Part shown: positions 19,514 through 28,196 of the stretch, in pieces
Numbering within the stretch: position 1 is the first letter of the stretch
Layout: every line of letters begins with the position of its first letter
Assembly (NCBI GenBank): GCA_902500995.1
Contig: CABVSR010000007.1
Coordinates: forward strand, 110,878-174,877
Source: an uncultured Nitrospira sp.
Lineage (GTDB): Bacteria > Nitrospirota > Nitrospiria > Nitrospirales > Nitrospiraceae
DNA length: 64,000 nucleotides
Direction: 5' to 3'
Notes under the pieces: generated by a model
Database searches by the model: none
What the model was told of the DNA's origin: nothing
The model's input: only the letters and a program-made list of their open reading frames with translations
Program-made: the position numbers and the translations under genes

Positions 19514-20375
19514 GTTTCGGCCTGGCCCAAATCGTCGTGAGGGGAGAGGCCTGCCGGCTGAGGCCGACCGGCTTCGCTCCGTACATGTCCGTGATGGTCC
19601 TCAACAAGCCGTAATGGTCCACTGGTTCTCCGTAGCGGCCCGGCTGCACCATCGGTCCCACCAGGATCGTAGGGATGCGGTTGTCTGATTTGCCGTTGTC
19701 CTCGTCCCACGTAATGATCAACAGGCTGTTGTGCGTCTGCGCCCATTCGACGTAGCGATCGAGATGGGTACGCAGCCACTGGTCTCCGCGTTGGATGCGG
19801 TCCGGATCGCGCCCGTCGTGCATATCGTTTTGTTGATTCGGGATGATCATGCTGACGGTCGGCAAGGCGCTGAAGTCTGCCGGAAAATCGGTCAATGGGC
19901 GATTCTGTTCAGGTGCGACCGTGTTGATGGGGGACGATTGCCAGTTCACCCAGGGGTTATGTTTGCGCGCGTAGGCGCCTGCGATGCACTCGACGGCGCC
20001 CACGGCGGGAAGATCCTCCGCATACCCGATAAACGAGTAGCCGGCCGACGCCAGGGTGCTGGAGAGGTTCGAGGTCGTCAGCAAGTTGGGGCACGTATTG
20101 CCATGCACGCCCTCGAAGGTGCCCGTAAACAGCGCGATGTAGTTCGGTTGGCTCGGATGGGTGACGGCGTAGGAATTCGTCAGGACCGCGCCTTTACGCG
20201 CCAGCTCATTGAAGTACGGGGCGGCCGGTGAGTCGACGATCTGGGAGAACGCATGATTCTCTTCGATCACGATCACCACATGATCCGGTTTGGGCAAGGG
20301 GGATTGAGCCGAAGCAGGAACCGTCCAAGAAAGGATGAGTGCGGCGAAGGCGAGCGCGCGGGCCGAACTGTTCAT
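19503..20375 (-). CDS. Secreted phosphoesterase (acid phosphatase/phospholipase C-like)
   Basis: The 290-residue protein starts with a signal peptide (ARALAFAALILSWTVPASAQ). The body matches the phosphoesterase family that includes AcpA-like acid phosphatases and bacterial phospholipase C: an early HVVIVIEENHAFSQI with the conserved Glu-Asn pair, the TNSYAVTHPSQPNYIALFTG segment, and later ITWDEDNG, a metal-binding Asp/Glu cluster. It should act in the periplasm or outside the cell on phosphate esters. GAGG lies upstream of the ATG. The substrate is not determined. Confidence 0.82.
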   Translation of the reverse strand: MNSSARALAFAALILSWTVPASAQSPLPKPDHVVIVIEENHAFSQIVDSPAAPYFNELARKGAVLTNSYAVTHPSQPNYIALFTGTFEGVHGNTCPNLLTTSNLSSTLASAGYSFIGYAEDLPAVGAVECIAGAYARKHNPWVNWQSSPINTVAPEQNRPLTDFPADFSALPTVSMIIPNQQNDMHDGRDPDRIQRGDQWLRTHLDRYVEWAQTHNSLLIITWDEDNGKSDNRIPTILVGPMVQPGRYGEPVDHYGLLRTITDMYGAKPVGLSRQASPLTTIWARPKLTP

Positions 20376-20392
20376 CAGAGCCTCGTGATCGA

Positions 20393-22123
20393 TTAGACCG
20401 GGAGTTCACTGAGTCGCAGCGTATACAGGTAATGATACAGTCCTTGTTGTTCCAGCAGTGCCGCATGGGTGCCGGATTCCACGATCTTTCCTTTATTCAA
20501 CACCAGAATCCGGTCGGCGCGCTGGATCGTGCTGAGCCGATGGGCGACGACGAACGTGGTCCGGTTGACCATGAGACGTTCCAGGGCTTCCTGGACCAAT
20601 CGCTCCGATTCGGTATCGAGCGCGGACGTCGCTTCATCCAGCAAGAGAATCCGGGGATTCTTGAGAATGGCTCGCGCGATGGCCACGCGTTGCCGTTGTC
20701 CGCCGGACAAATTGATGCCCTTTTCCCCCACGATGGTCTGATAACCGTCCGGAAATCCCGCGATGAACTCGTGGGCATGCGCAGCCTTGCTCGCGGCGAG
20801 AATGTCTTCTTCCGTGGCGTCCTCGCGCCCGTACCGAATGTTATCGCGGATGGGGCCGCCGAAGAGAATCGTATCCTGCGGCACCAGCGCAATTTGCCGG
20901 TAGAGACTATCGAGCCGGACATCCTTGACGTCATGGCCGTCCACCGTGAGCCGCCCGGAGGTCGGATCATAAAAGCGGTGCAGGAGATTCATGATCGTGG
21001 TTTTTCCCGAGCCGGTCGGTCCCACAATGGCAATGAGTTCACCGGGCTTGGCCTCGAAAGACACGTCTGAGAGCACGGGCTGCCGGGCATCATAGGCGAA
21101 GCTGAGATGTTCCGCGCGCACGTGCCCGGTCACGGGGGGGAGTTCGATGGCGCCTGGGGCATCGGCGATTTCCGCGTGGGTGTCGAGAATTTCGAAGAGA
21201 CGTTGCATGGCTCCCTGGGCTTCTTTGATCTGCGCAAACACGCGGGCGGCGGACCCGAACGGCCCGATCAGAATGCCGGCGAAGAGGACAAAGGCGAACA
21301 GGTCGCCTGGGGAGACTGAGCCGTCGATGACCTGGCGGCCGCCGTACCACAAGACGAGGGCGGCGGCGGCAAAGGTGACGAAGATGATGGTTGGCACGAA
21401 CCAGGCCATGATGGTGGCACGGCGCAGTGACAGCTCCATCGCGGATTGGACCTGAGCCACGAACCGTTCTTCTTCCCGTTTCGTTTGGACGAAGGATTTC
21501 ACGACGCGGATCCCTGCAATGACTTCTTCGACCAGCGTGCTGACGGAGGCGGTTTGGTCCTGGATTTTGGTAGATAGCGCCCGGAGTCGCCGCCCGAACA
21601 GTTTGGCCACGACGACCAGCATCGGGAGCAGCACCAGAATGAGTAGGCAGAGTTGCCAGTTCATGGCGAACAGGAAGCCCGCGCCACCGATGAAGGTGAC
21701 GATTTGTTTGGCGGCGTCGATGGGCGTATCGGTTACGACATTTTGGATGACGGTGACATCGTTCATGAGGCGGGACATCAATTCGCCGGTTCGGCGCTTC
21801 GAGAAGAAGTTGACCGACAGCGTCTCGAGATGTGCGAAGAGATGGATCCGGAAATCGGCCATCACCCGTTGGGAGACCCAGGCGGTGAGGTAACTGTGTC
21901 CCATCGAACATAACCCCTGGATCAAGACCAAACCCAACAAGAGCAGGATCATTTCTGTCATGCGCGCGGCATCGTGCTGGACGGTGATGACGTCCCACAG
22001 GGTGCCGCCTAAGCGAAGGAGGGCAAGGTTGATGGCGGCAACCGCCATGACCATGACGGCGGCCGCGATCATCCGGGGGACATAGGGCTTGAGGAAGGGA
22101 TAGAAGCGCTTGAACGAGAACAT
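20393..22123 (-). CDS. ABC exporter with fused membrane and ATPase domains (MsbA-like)
   Basis: The 576-residue half-transporter has six N-terminal membrane helices (~20-310), then an ATPase domain with Walker A GPTGSGKTT, Q-loop, signature LSGGQRQR, Walker B ILLLDEATSALD and the H-loop His in VVAHRLST. This arrangement is that of MsbA and multidrug/lipid exporters that work as homodimers. Lipid A flipping is plausible in a Gram-negative cell, but drug or lipid export in general cannot be excluded. It lies 17 bp upstream of the phosphoesterase on the same strand, so the two may be one operon. Confidence 0.88.
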   Translation of the reverse strand: MFSFKRFYPFLKPYVPRMIAAAVMVMAVAAINLALLRLGGTLWDVITVQHDAARMTEMILLLLGLVLIQGLCSMGHSYLTAWVSQRVMADFRIHLFAHLETLSVNFFSKRRTGELMSRLMNDVTVIQNVVTDTPIDAAKQIVTFIGGAGFLFAMNWQLCLLILVLLPMLVVVAKLFGRRLRALSTKIQDQTASVSTLVEEVIAGIRVVKSFVQTKREEERFVAQVQSAMELSLRRATIMAWFVPTIIFVTFAAAALVLWYGGRQVIDGSVSPGDLFAFVLFAGILIGPFGSAARVFAQIKEAQGAMQRLFEILDTHAEIADAPGAIELPPVTGHVRAEHLSFAYDARQPVLSDVSFEAKPGELIAIVGPTGSGKTTIMNLLHRFYDPTSGRLTVDGHDVKDVRLDSLYRQIALVPQDTILFGGPIRDNIRYGREDATEEDILAASKAAHAHEFIAGFPDGYQTIVGEKGINLSGGQRQRVAIARAILKNPRILLLDEATSALDTESERLVQEALERLMVNRTTFVVAHRLSTIQRADRILVLNKGKIVESGTHAALLEQQGLYHYLYTLRLSELPV

Positions 22124-22223
22124 CGGTGTTACGACAATGGTTTCAGGAAGGCAGGCGCGCCGTGTAACGCCGGGTGGCGGCGATACGGAGACGACATGAC
22201 CTTTATGATGAGGTGAGAGCGTG

Positions 22224-22442
22224 TTAGAGCTGGGCGATCGATTCGATCAGGTTTTTATTGATCGCCACGAAATCCGATCGATCCTTGTCATTGATCAACA
22301 CGTCAGTCAGGCTGATAAACAACCGCTGCTCTTCATTGATCGCATCGGACACCCGATTACGCATGGGCGGAATGAGGAAATCCCCGACGTAGATGCAGTT
22401 CACCGTTCGAACGCGGATGCGAACTTTTTTTCCTTCGGGCAC
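22224..22442 (-). CDS. Small conserved-looking cytoplasmic protein, unknown function
   Basis: This is a 72-residue product (pattern VRIRVRTVNCIYVGDFLIPP, then RVSDAINEEQRLFISLTDVLIN), predicted as a short beta barrel with a C-terminal strand. There is no signal peptide. I do not recognise the fold with certainty. It lies 31 bp downstream of the 31-codon COX24-like gene on the same strand, so the pair probably share a transcript. Confidence 0.6.
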   Translation of the reverse strand: MPEGKKVRIRVRTVNCIYVGDFLIPPMRNRVSDAINEEQRLFISLTDVLINDKDRSDFVAINKNLIESIAQL

Positions 22443-22473
22443 GGATCCCTCCGTCCATTATGTCGTGATGGGC

Positions 22474-22569
22474 TCAGCTCTTGCGACGCAAGAATTTCTG
22501 ACGCCGGCGCAACTTCTTATACTTGTGCTTGCGCATCTTCTTCCGGCGTTTCTTGAGGACACTCGCCAT
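22474..22569 (-). CDS. COX24/AURKAIP1-domain mini-protein (31 residues)
   Basis: Reading the minus strand from the ATG at 22569 gives a 31-residue protein, MASVLKKRRKKMRKHKYKKL followed by RRRQKFLRRKS and a TGA at 22474-22476. It matches the short bacterial COX24/AURKAIP1 family (SVLKKRRKKMRKHKYKK is its hallmark), whose relatives sit on the small ribosomal subunit in mitochondria and in some bacteria. GGAG lies 8 bases upstream of the start. It is too short for ordinary gene calling and is followed by the 72-codon gene at 22224-22442. The ribosomal role is from the family, not from this sequence. Confidence 0.85.
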   Translation of the reverse strand: MASVLKKRRKKMRKHKYKKLRRRQKFLRRKS

Positions 22570-22709
22570 ACATTCAATCTCCAACTGCTAGGCGCGGGAG
22601 TCTAGTGGGTTTCGGCTCAAAAAGCAAGCCAAGAATCTGATGTGCAGTGCGCCGACGAGGGATCGAGAGGCGTCCGCAAAGCGAGCGTGAGCCTGGTCAG
22701 CGCCGTTGC

Positions 22710-22739
22710 TTGACCTCTTTCCGCCAAGGTTCCTATACT
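22710..22739 (+). promoter_or_regulatory. Sigma70-type promoter for lipoprotein-nadB
   Basis: TTGACC and TATACT are separated by 18 bp. The -10 ends 5 bp before the ATG at 22745, so transcription would begin at or within a base or two of the start codon, giving a leaderless mRNA. There is no ribosome-binding site between them. Confidence 0.6.
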
Positions 22740-22744
22740 GCGCC

Positions 22745-23257
22745 ATGTTCACGCCTTTCCTGCGTTCCGCCGGTTTCGGTAGCGTTCTCCTGATGATGGC
22801 GCTCTTCCTGGGCGTGGGATGTTCAGGAAAAACCCTTCAATACAAAGACGATCATGACCGAATTCTCCGGATCGATCAGGCGGTGGAGTCGCTCCGGAAG
22901 TCCTACGTAGAGAAAGACCGGAGCGCGCTGGAGACGTTGCTGCTGCCCTCGGGAAATCTGGACCAGATGCAGCGGGATATCGACAACGATTTCGACACGT
23001 TTCGCGATATCCAATTGGAGTTTTCCATCGAACGCATTTTGATCGAGGGCGAGAATATCGATGTGTTTGTCCATTGGCAGGGCCAGTGGAAACGCAATCC
23101 CGCCGAGTCGGGCACCCGGCAGAGGGGTCACGGGCGCTTGGCCTGGGTCGGGACGCAATCGATTCTGCTTCGAGAGGCTCAAGGCGATTTGCCATTCGGC
23201 ATGGGCACGCGGGCCAGCCTGAACGAAGATCCGGCTCGCGGGCAAGCCAAACCCTAG
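22745..23257 (+). CDS. Lipoprotein of unknown function upstream of nadB
   Basis: The 170-residue product has a lipoprotein signal peptide (FGSVLLMMALFLGVGC, lipobox LGVGC). The mature part has a helix (RILRIDQAVESLRKSYVEKDRSALETLL) followed by strands (IQLEFSIERILIEGENIDVFVHWQGQWKR), a pattern typical of NTF2-like or SnoaL-like exported domains. It ends 2 bp before nadB and shares its promoter. No link to NAD synthesis is known to me; the coupling may be simple transcriptional convenience. The start is fixed by the lipobox and the promoter position. Confidence 0.75.
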   Translation: MFTPFLRSAGFGSVLLMMALFLGVGCSGKTLQYKDDHDRILRIDQAVESLRKSYVEKDRSALETLLLPSGNLDQMQRDIDNDFDTFRDIQLEFSIERILIEGENIDVFVHWQGQWKRNPAESGTRQRGHGRLAWVGTQSILLREAQGDLPFGMGTRASLNEDPARGQAKP

Positions 23258-23259
23258 CC

Positions 23260-24936
23260 ATGTCAGCCCGCAGTGCGTCCTCCACCATTGAAACAGACTT
23301 CCTCGTCGTCGGGAGCGGCGTCGCCGGTCTTCGCGCAGCCATTGAGTTGAGCCGCGCGGGGCGCGTGTTGATGCTGACGAAGGGGCATCCCCTGGAAAGC
23401 AATTCCATGTACGCCCAGGGCGGAGTGGCGGTTGCGCTCAGCGAGGAAGACGATGTGGGCAGCCATCTCACCGATACGTTAAAGGCCGGGCATGGCCTCT
23501 GTCGCCGGGAGGCGGTGCGCGTGCTGGTTGAGGAAGGGCCGGACCGGATTCAAGAGCTGATCGCGTGGGGAGCGAAGTTCGATAAGATCGGCAAACGATT
23601 TGCCTTCACCCGCGAGGCCGCGCACAGCCGGAGCCGCATCCTGCGCGCGCGCGGCGATGCCACCGGCAATGAGATGGTGCGCGCGCTGATGGCCTATGCG
23701 GCCAGGCAGCCCCGCATTCAGCGATTGGATCGGCGGTTTACGGTGGATCTGGCGGTGGTCGATGGCCGGTGTTGTGGCGCCATTGTCTTAAACGAAATGT
23801 CGGGCGAGCGTACGGTGCTGCCGGCCAGCGCGGTGGTCCTGTCCACCGGCGGAGCGGGTCAGGTTTACGCGCGCACCACGAACCCCGGCAACGCGACGGG
23901 CGACGGCATGGCCATGGCGCTGCGGGCGGGAGCCTCGCTGATGGATATGGAGTTCGTGCAATTCCATCCTACCTCGCTGTATCTGCCGTCGAGTCCGCCC
24001 TTCCTGCTGTCCGAGGCCATTCGCGGGGAAGGCGGGCAGCTCCGGAACATCAAGGGCGAGTTATTCATGCACCGGTACCATCCGGACGGCGCGCTGGCTC
24101 CCCGTGATGTGGTCTCGCGGGCGATCTGGTCGGAAATGGCTGCCACGCGCGCGCGGCATGTTTATCTGGATGTCACTCATCTCGGGGCCGCCTTTGTGAA
24201 GCGCCGGTTTCCCACGATCTACGCGACCTGCCTGCGGTATGACATCGATATGACGGAGGAGTGGATTCCCGTCTCCCCCAGCGCGCATTACATGATGGGC
24301 GGGGTGTGGACGGACGTGCATGGCGCGACGACGTTGCCCGGCCTCTATGCGGCGGGAGAAGTCGCGTGCAGCGGGGTGCATGGCGCGAATCGGTTGGCCA
24401 GCAATTCTTTGTTGGAAGGGTTGGTGTTCGGTATGCGGGCGGCGCAATCCGCCGTGGCCCATGCGGGGCGCCTTTCTGAATTGGTTCGGTTGCCCGCGAT
24501 CGAGGATCTGGAACAGGGCCGGCCGAGCGACCTCGACGATCCGGAAAAGCTGCGCAGTTCGTTGCGCCGGCTGATGTGGGGCAAGGTGGGGCTGGTGCGT
24601 TCGGGCGATTCGTTGATCAGCGCGTCCGCGCAACTGGTCCGCTGGCAGCGCCTGCTGACGAAACCCTTCTCCTCGCGGGCCGCGCTGGAAGTGAAAAATA
24701 TGGTGCAGGTGGCGCGCTGTATTACGGATGCCGCCCTCTGGCGGGAGAATAGCGTCGGAGCCCATTACCGGTCTGATTTTCCCGAGGCCAAGCGGGAGGG
24801 GTGGCGGCACCATAGCGAGGTGCGGTTGGCAGCTGAACAGGTTATCGGGATGCCGTCGAAGGCGCGGCCCGCCGCTGTGGCGACCGGGGCGCTTGTGAAG
24901 CGTAGGCCCGGGAAGACGAAGCCCGCGCGTTCGTGA
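23260..24936 (+). CDS. nadB: L-aspartate oxidase
   Basis: This flavoenzyme oxidises L-aspartate to iminoaspartate, the first step of de novo NAD synthesis. The 558-residue protein starts at the ATG at 23260, 2 bp after the upstream stop. The FAD-binding GSGVAGLRAAIEL, the NSMYAQGGVAVAL segment, EFVQFHPTSLYLP, RGEGGQLRN, and HYMMGGVWTD with GLYAAGEVACSGVHGANRLASNSL are all as expected for NadB. The last ~20 residues are a basic tail that overlaps, by 95 bp, the convergent transglycosylase gene. nadA and nadC are not in the window. Confidence 0.93.
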   Translation: MSARSASSTIETDFLVVGSGVAGLRAAIELSRAGRVLMLTKGHPLESNSMYAQGGVAVALSEEDDVGSHLTDTLKAGHGLCRREAVRVLVEEGPDRIQELIAWGAKFDKIGKRFAFTREAAHSRSRILRARGDATGNEMVRALMAYAARQPRIQRLDRRFTVDLAVVDGRCCGAIVLNEMSGERTVLPASAVVLSTGGAGQVYARTTNPGNATGDGMAMALRAGASLMDMEFVQFHPTSLYLPSSPPFLLSEAIRGEGGQLRNIKGELFMHRYHPDGALAPRDVVSRAIWSEMAATRARHVYLDVTHLGAAFVKRRFPTIYATCLRYDIDMTEEWIPVSPSAHYMMGGVWTDVHGATTLPGLYAAGEVACSGVHGANRLASNSLLEGLVFGMRAAQSAVAHAGRLSELVRLPAIEDLEQGRPSDLDDPEKLRSSLRRLMWGKVGLVRSGDSLISASAQLVRWQRLLTKPFSSRAALEVKNMVQVARCITDAALWRENSVGAHYRSDFPEAKREGWRHHSEVRLAAEQVIGMPSKARPAAVATGALVKRRPGKTKPARS

Positions 24937-25507
24937 GGAAGGTGCGATAGTGCCCGAGGACTTTGAGGACATACTGCCGCGTTTCCGGGATCGGCGGGAG
25001 TCCCCGGTAGCGCTCCACCGCATGTTCTCCCGCATTGTACGCCGCTAAGGCCAAGGGCAGATTGCCGTTGAAGCGGTCCAGGAGTTGCCGCAAGTACTTT
25101 GTCCCCCCGCCGATATTGTCATCCGGATTGTACGAATCCCGCACATCGAAGCGCATGGCGGTCTGGGGCATGAGCTGCATCAACCCGACCGCGCCCGCAT
25201 GGGACACCGCCAGCGGATCGAAGTCCGATTCGGTTTTGATCACGGCACGGATCAACGCCGGGTGCAGGCGATGGGCACGGGAATGCCGGGCAATCACTGG
25301 ATCCAGTTCACGGTCGGAGATGATATGGCGGGAGCGGGGGAGTTCGGAGATGACGCGTCTATATCGTGGATCGTTCGGCACATTGGTCAGCGAAATGGTG
25401 CCGTGGGCATCGATATATTGATAGACCTCCGACCGCGCCGGAGAGGCGGTCAGCAGCCAGGTCACGGACAGAACCAGGAGTGGTGTGGTGCGGTGGTCAA
25501 GAGCCAT
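24842..25507 (-). CDS. Lytic transglycosylase with N-terminal DUF4124-like domain
   Basis: The 221-residue exported protein has a signal peptide, then a short DUF4124-like module (VYQYIDAHGTISLTNVPND), then an SLT domain: ALIRAVIKTESDFDPLAVSHAGAVGLMQLMPQTA holds the catalytic Glu and the GLMQLMP motif, and AAYNAGEHAV closes the site. It cleaves peptidoglycan in the periplasm. The C-terminal ~25 residues are Ser/Arg/Ala-rich and are encoded opposite the nadB tail. No ribosome-binding site is visible before the ATG. Confidence 0.88.
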   Translation of the reverse strand: MALDHRTTPLLVLSVTWLLTASPARSEVYQYIDAHGTISLTNVPNDPRYRRVISELPRSRHIISDRELDPVIARHSRAHRLHPALIRAVIKTESDFDPLAVSHAGAVGLMQLMPQTAMRFDVRDSYNPDDNIGGGTKYLRQLLDRFNGNLPLALAAYNAGEHAVERYRGLPPIPETRQYVLKVLGHYRTFLTNARASSSRAYASQAPRSPQRRAAPSTASR

Positions 25508-25653
25508 CGTGATTAAGACGCCCGGACCGGGTTGGCCTTTCGGATCGATGCTTCAACCGTAGCAGCCGACCCCCTGCCTGTCAAAAACAGCGGGGCCTGT
25601 TGGCCTCACATCAGATCGCGTAACCAGTTGATGAACAGGGGAAAGTGTGAGTT

Positions 25654-26538
25654 CTACGAGGCAGGTGGTTCAAGGAACCTGTGGCGGCTGGCTGCGAATC
25701 TGGCCTGAATTCGTGTCGTCAAGGGTCCGGGGCGACCGTTGCCGATCGGCACGCCATCCACCCGTGAAACCGGCATGACTTCCATGCTGGTATTGGTCAG
25801 AAAACACTCACTGGCCTGGCGCAAATCCGCCAGGTGGTAGTGCCCTTCCTTGACCGGCAGGCCGTCCTCCTCCGCGAGGGTCATGACGATTGCTCTCGTA
25901 ATCCCGTCCAGAATCCCGCAGTCCAACGCCGGGGTATGCACGGTGCCGTGGGAGATAAAAAACAGATTGCTGATCGTGCACTCGGTCAATTCATCCTTCC
26001 AGTTCAGGAGCAGGCTGTCAAAGGTGCCCGCCGCGATCGATTCGCGTTTCGCCAGAATGTTATTGAGGAAATTTGTGGATTTGATGTGCGGAGACAAGGC
26101 GGCCGGGAGATTCCGTCTGGTTGTCGCCACGGTCAGTGAGACGCCGTCCCGGGACAGGACCGAAGGCGACGGATGGAGCGGCTTGGTCATAATAACAACC
26201 GTCGAGCGGGGACAGAGCGCAGGATCCAACCCGATCTCTCCTGCGCCGCGTGAGATGGTAATGCGCAGATAGGCATCGACATGATCGTTGCCGACCTCAT
26301 TGCGGCGCATGGCCTCATGGAGCAGATCCGGCCACCGTGTATCTGGAACGGGGATCGTCAGGCCGAGGGCATCGGCCGAGCGTCGCAGCCGGGCCAGATG
26401 CTGATCGCGCATAAAAATGCGGGGGCCGTAGGAACGAAGCGTTTCGTAGACGCCATCGCCGTAGAGAAATCCATGGTCGAACACCGAGACGAGGGCTTCC
26501 TCTTTGGGCACGAATCGATCATTCAGAAAGACCCACAT
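25654..26538 (-). CDS. pabC: Class IV aminotransferase/aminodeoxychorismate lyase
   Basis: The 294-residue PLP enzyme starts at an ATG that overlaps the pabB stop (ATGA at 26538), so it is co-translated with pabB. The fold is recognised from DHGFLYGDGVYETLR, the PLP-Lys segment HIKSTNFLNN, ELTECTISNLF and SVEV-like TNTSMEVMPV. Next to pabB the best role is PabC: releasing pyruvate from aminodeoxychorismate to give p-aminobenzoate for folate. D-amino-acid or branched-chain transaminases share the same fold, so the assignment rests on context. Confidence 0.8.
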   Translation of the reverse strand: MWVFLNDRFVPKEEALVSVFDHGFLYGDGVYETLRSYGPRIFMRDQHLARLRRSADALGLTIPVPDTRWPDLLHEAMRRNEVGNDHVDAYLRITISRGAGEIGLDPALCPRSTVVIMTKPLHPSPSVLSRDGVSLTVATTRRNLPAALSPHIKSTNFLNNILAKRESIAAGTFDSLLLNWKDELTECTISNLFFISHGTVHTPALDCGILDGITRAIVMTLAEEDGLPVKEGHYHLADLRQASECFLTNTSMEVMPVSRVDGVPIGNGRPGPLTTRIQARFAASRHRFLEPPAS

Positions 26539-28022
26539 CAGCGGCCGGCCTCCAGGATGTTCATGAACGCGCCCGCCTTGGCGAGCGTTTCGTCGTATTC
26601 GCGATCGGGATCCGAATCGGCCACAATGCCGGCGCCCACCTGCAGGTAGCCTCGGTGTTTCGTCAGGATGAGGGTGCGGATCAGGATATTCAGATCCAAG
26701 TCCCCGCTCCAACTGAAGTAGCCTAGCGCGCCCGTGTAGAGGCCGCGGCGCACCGGTTCCAGTTCCTCGATAATTTCCATGCACCGCAGTTTAGGTACGC
26801 CGGTGATCGTGCCCCCCGGAAACACAGCCCGGACGAGATCGAAGGGCGACGTTCCCGGTTGCAACGTGCCGATCACCTCCGAGACCAAATGGCTGACATG
26901 CGAGTACTGCTCGATGCTCATGAATTCCTCCACCCGGACCGATCCGTATCGGCAGACTTTTCCGAGATCGTTACGTTCAAGGTCCACCAGCATGACATGT
27001 TCCGCGCGTTCCTTGGGGCTGGCCAGGAGTTCGGCGCGCAAGGTCACATCTTGCGGCTGTCCTGCTCCCCGCGGCCTCGTGCCCGCGATGGGTCTCGTGT
27101 CTACCTGTGAACCGGTCAGTCGCACGAGGCGCTCCGGTGAGTTGCTGATGAGGCTGAGTTCGGGGAAGCGTACCAGGCCTGCAAAGGGAGAGGGATTCAC
27201 ACGGCGCAGGCGGGCATAGAGGTCGCTTGCGTAGTGGTCGAGATCCGAGGCGGACCAACCGGCATCGAGCGTCAGGGTGAAGCGATGGGAAAGGTTGGCT
27301 TGATAGATATCGCCGGCCGCAATGTAGTCTTGGCATCGTCGCACCTGAGCCGTATAGGCCTCACGCGACTGGCTGGGTACGAAGCCGGACTGCGCAGGCC
27401 AGGTCTTGGCGGATCGAGGCAAGAAGGGGCCGGTGAGGCGCGCCTCCAGCTCGGCCAACCGGTCACACCCTTCGCGAAAGAGTTTTTCCCGGGGTTCGGC
27501 TTGAAAGCGAGACAGCGGCGGGCAGTACATGAGATAGAGCTGATGTGTGTGATGATCGATGGCGGCGACCAGGTCGAAGAAGGCCATCTGCAGGTCTGGG
27601 AGGCCCAGGTCGTCGGAAGCCAGCGCGGGAAGCGTTTCAAAGGAGCGGACGAGATCGTAACTCAGGTAGCCGACCGCGCCGCCGAAAAACGGCGGGAGAC
27701 CGTCGGGATGCGGGATCGTGGAGTCGGCGAAGGCCTGCCGGAACGCCTCGAACACCGGGCCATGGCCAATGTTGGTGTGTTCGCCCGTCTTTACTTGATA
27801 GTCTCGGGCGCGGCCGGTCAAGGTCAGATAGGGATTGCTGCCGAAGAACGAATAGCGCGCGGTGGCGTGGGTGCCGTTGCCGCTTTCCAGGAGGAACGCC
27901 GGGCGGTCGGGAAGAGACAAGCGCTGGTACAGTTCGAAGACGTCCTCCTCCGGTTGCGGCCGAACCACGACCAGCGGCTGCGGCGGCCCGCTCAGAAAGG
28001 TCTGCTGCGAGAAATCAGTCAT
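26538..28022 (-). CDS. pabB: Aminodeoxychorismate/anthranilate synthase component I
   Basis: A chorismate-binding enzyme of about 494 residues. The N-terminal TrpE-like domain (LLESG, FFGSNPYLTLTGR) precedes the chorismate domain with SPERLVRL, GTITGVPKLRCMEIIEELEPVRRG and VGAGIVADSDP. The ATG at 28022 (MTDFSQQ) is taken as the start; a GTG at 28049 is possible, and neither has a clear ribosome-binding site. The pabC neighbour indicates p-aminobenzoate synthesis. Oddly, the PIAGTRPRG motif has Ala where E. coli PabB has its catalytic Lys, as in TrpE, so anthranilate synthesis is not excluded. Confidence 0.82.
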   Translation of the reverse strand: MTDFSQQTFLSGPPQPLVVVRPQPEEDVFELYQRLSLPDRPAFLLESGNGTHATARYSFFGSNPYLTLTGRARDYQVKTGEHTNIGHGPVFEAFRQAFADSTIPHPDGLPPFFGGAVGYLSYDLVRSFETLPALASDDLGLPDLQMAFFDLVAAIDHHTHQLYLMYCPPLSRFQAEPREKLFREGCDRLAELEARLTGPFLPRSAKTWPAQSGFVPSQSREAYTAQVRRCQDYIAAGDIYQANLSHRFTLTLDAGWSASDLDHYASDLYARLRRVNPSPFAGLVRFPELSLISNSPERLVRLTGSQVDTRPIAGTRPRGAGQPQDVTLRAELLASPKERAEHVMLVDLERNDLGKVCRYGSVRVEEFMSIEQYSHVSHLVSEVIGTLQPGTSPFDLVRAVFPGGTITGVPKLRCMEIIEELEPVRRGLYTGALGYFSWSGDLDLNILIRTLILTKHRGYLQVGAGIVADSDPDREYDETLAKAGAFMNILEAGR

Positions 28023-28102
28023 GAAGATGTCGTTCACCGGCGCGTGCACCAGAGGAAACGACTATACCGCATCGCGAAGCCCGGTCATAGCAGGCCAACT
28101 TC

Positions 28103-28132
28103 TTGACAAGGCCCCAGCGAATTTGCTTGAAT
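28103..28132 (+). promoter_or_regulatory. Candidate promoter for ATP synthase Fo operon
   Basis: TTGACA and TTGAAT are separated by 18 bp, about 65 bp before the atpI start. The -35 is perfect and the -10 is weak. Confidence 0.35.
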
Positions 28133-28196
28133 GGCGCGCCCGCCGATGGGTGCACTCTCTCCGACTGCGCTGAGGAGTGCCGCGCGTGAGCACGTG

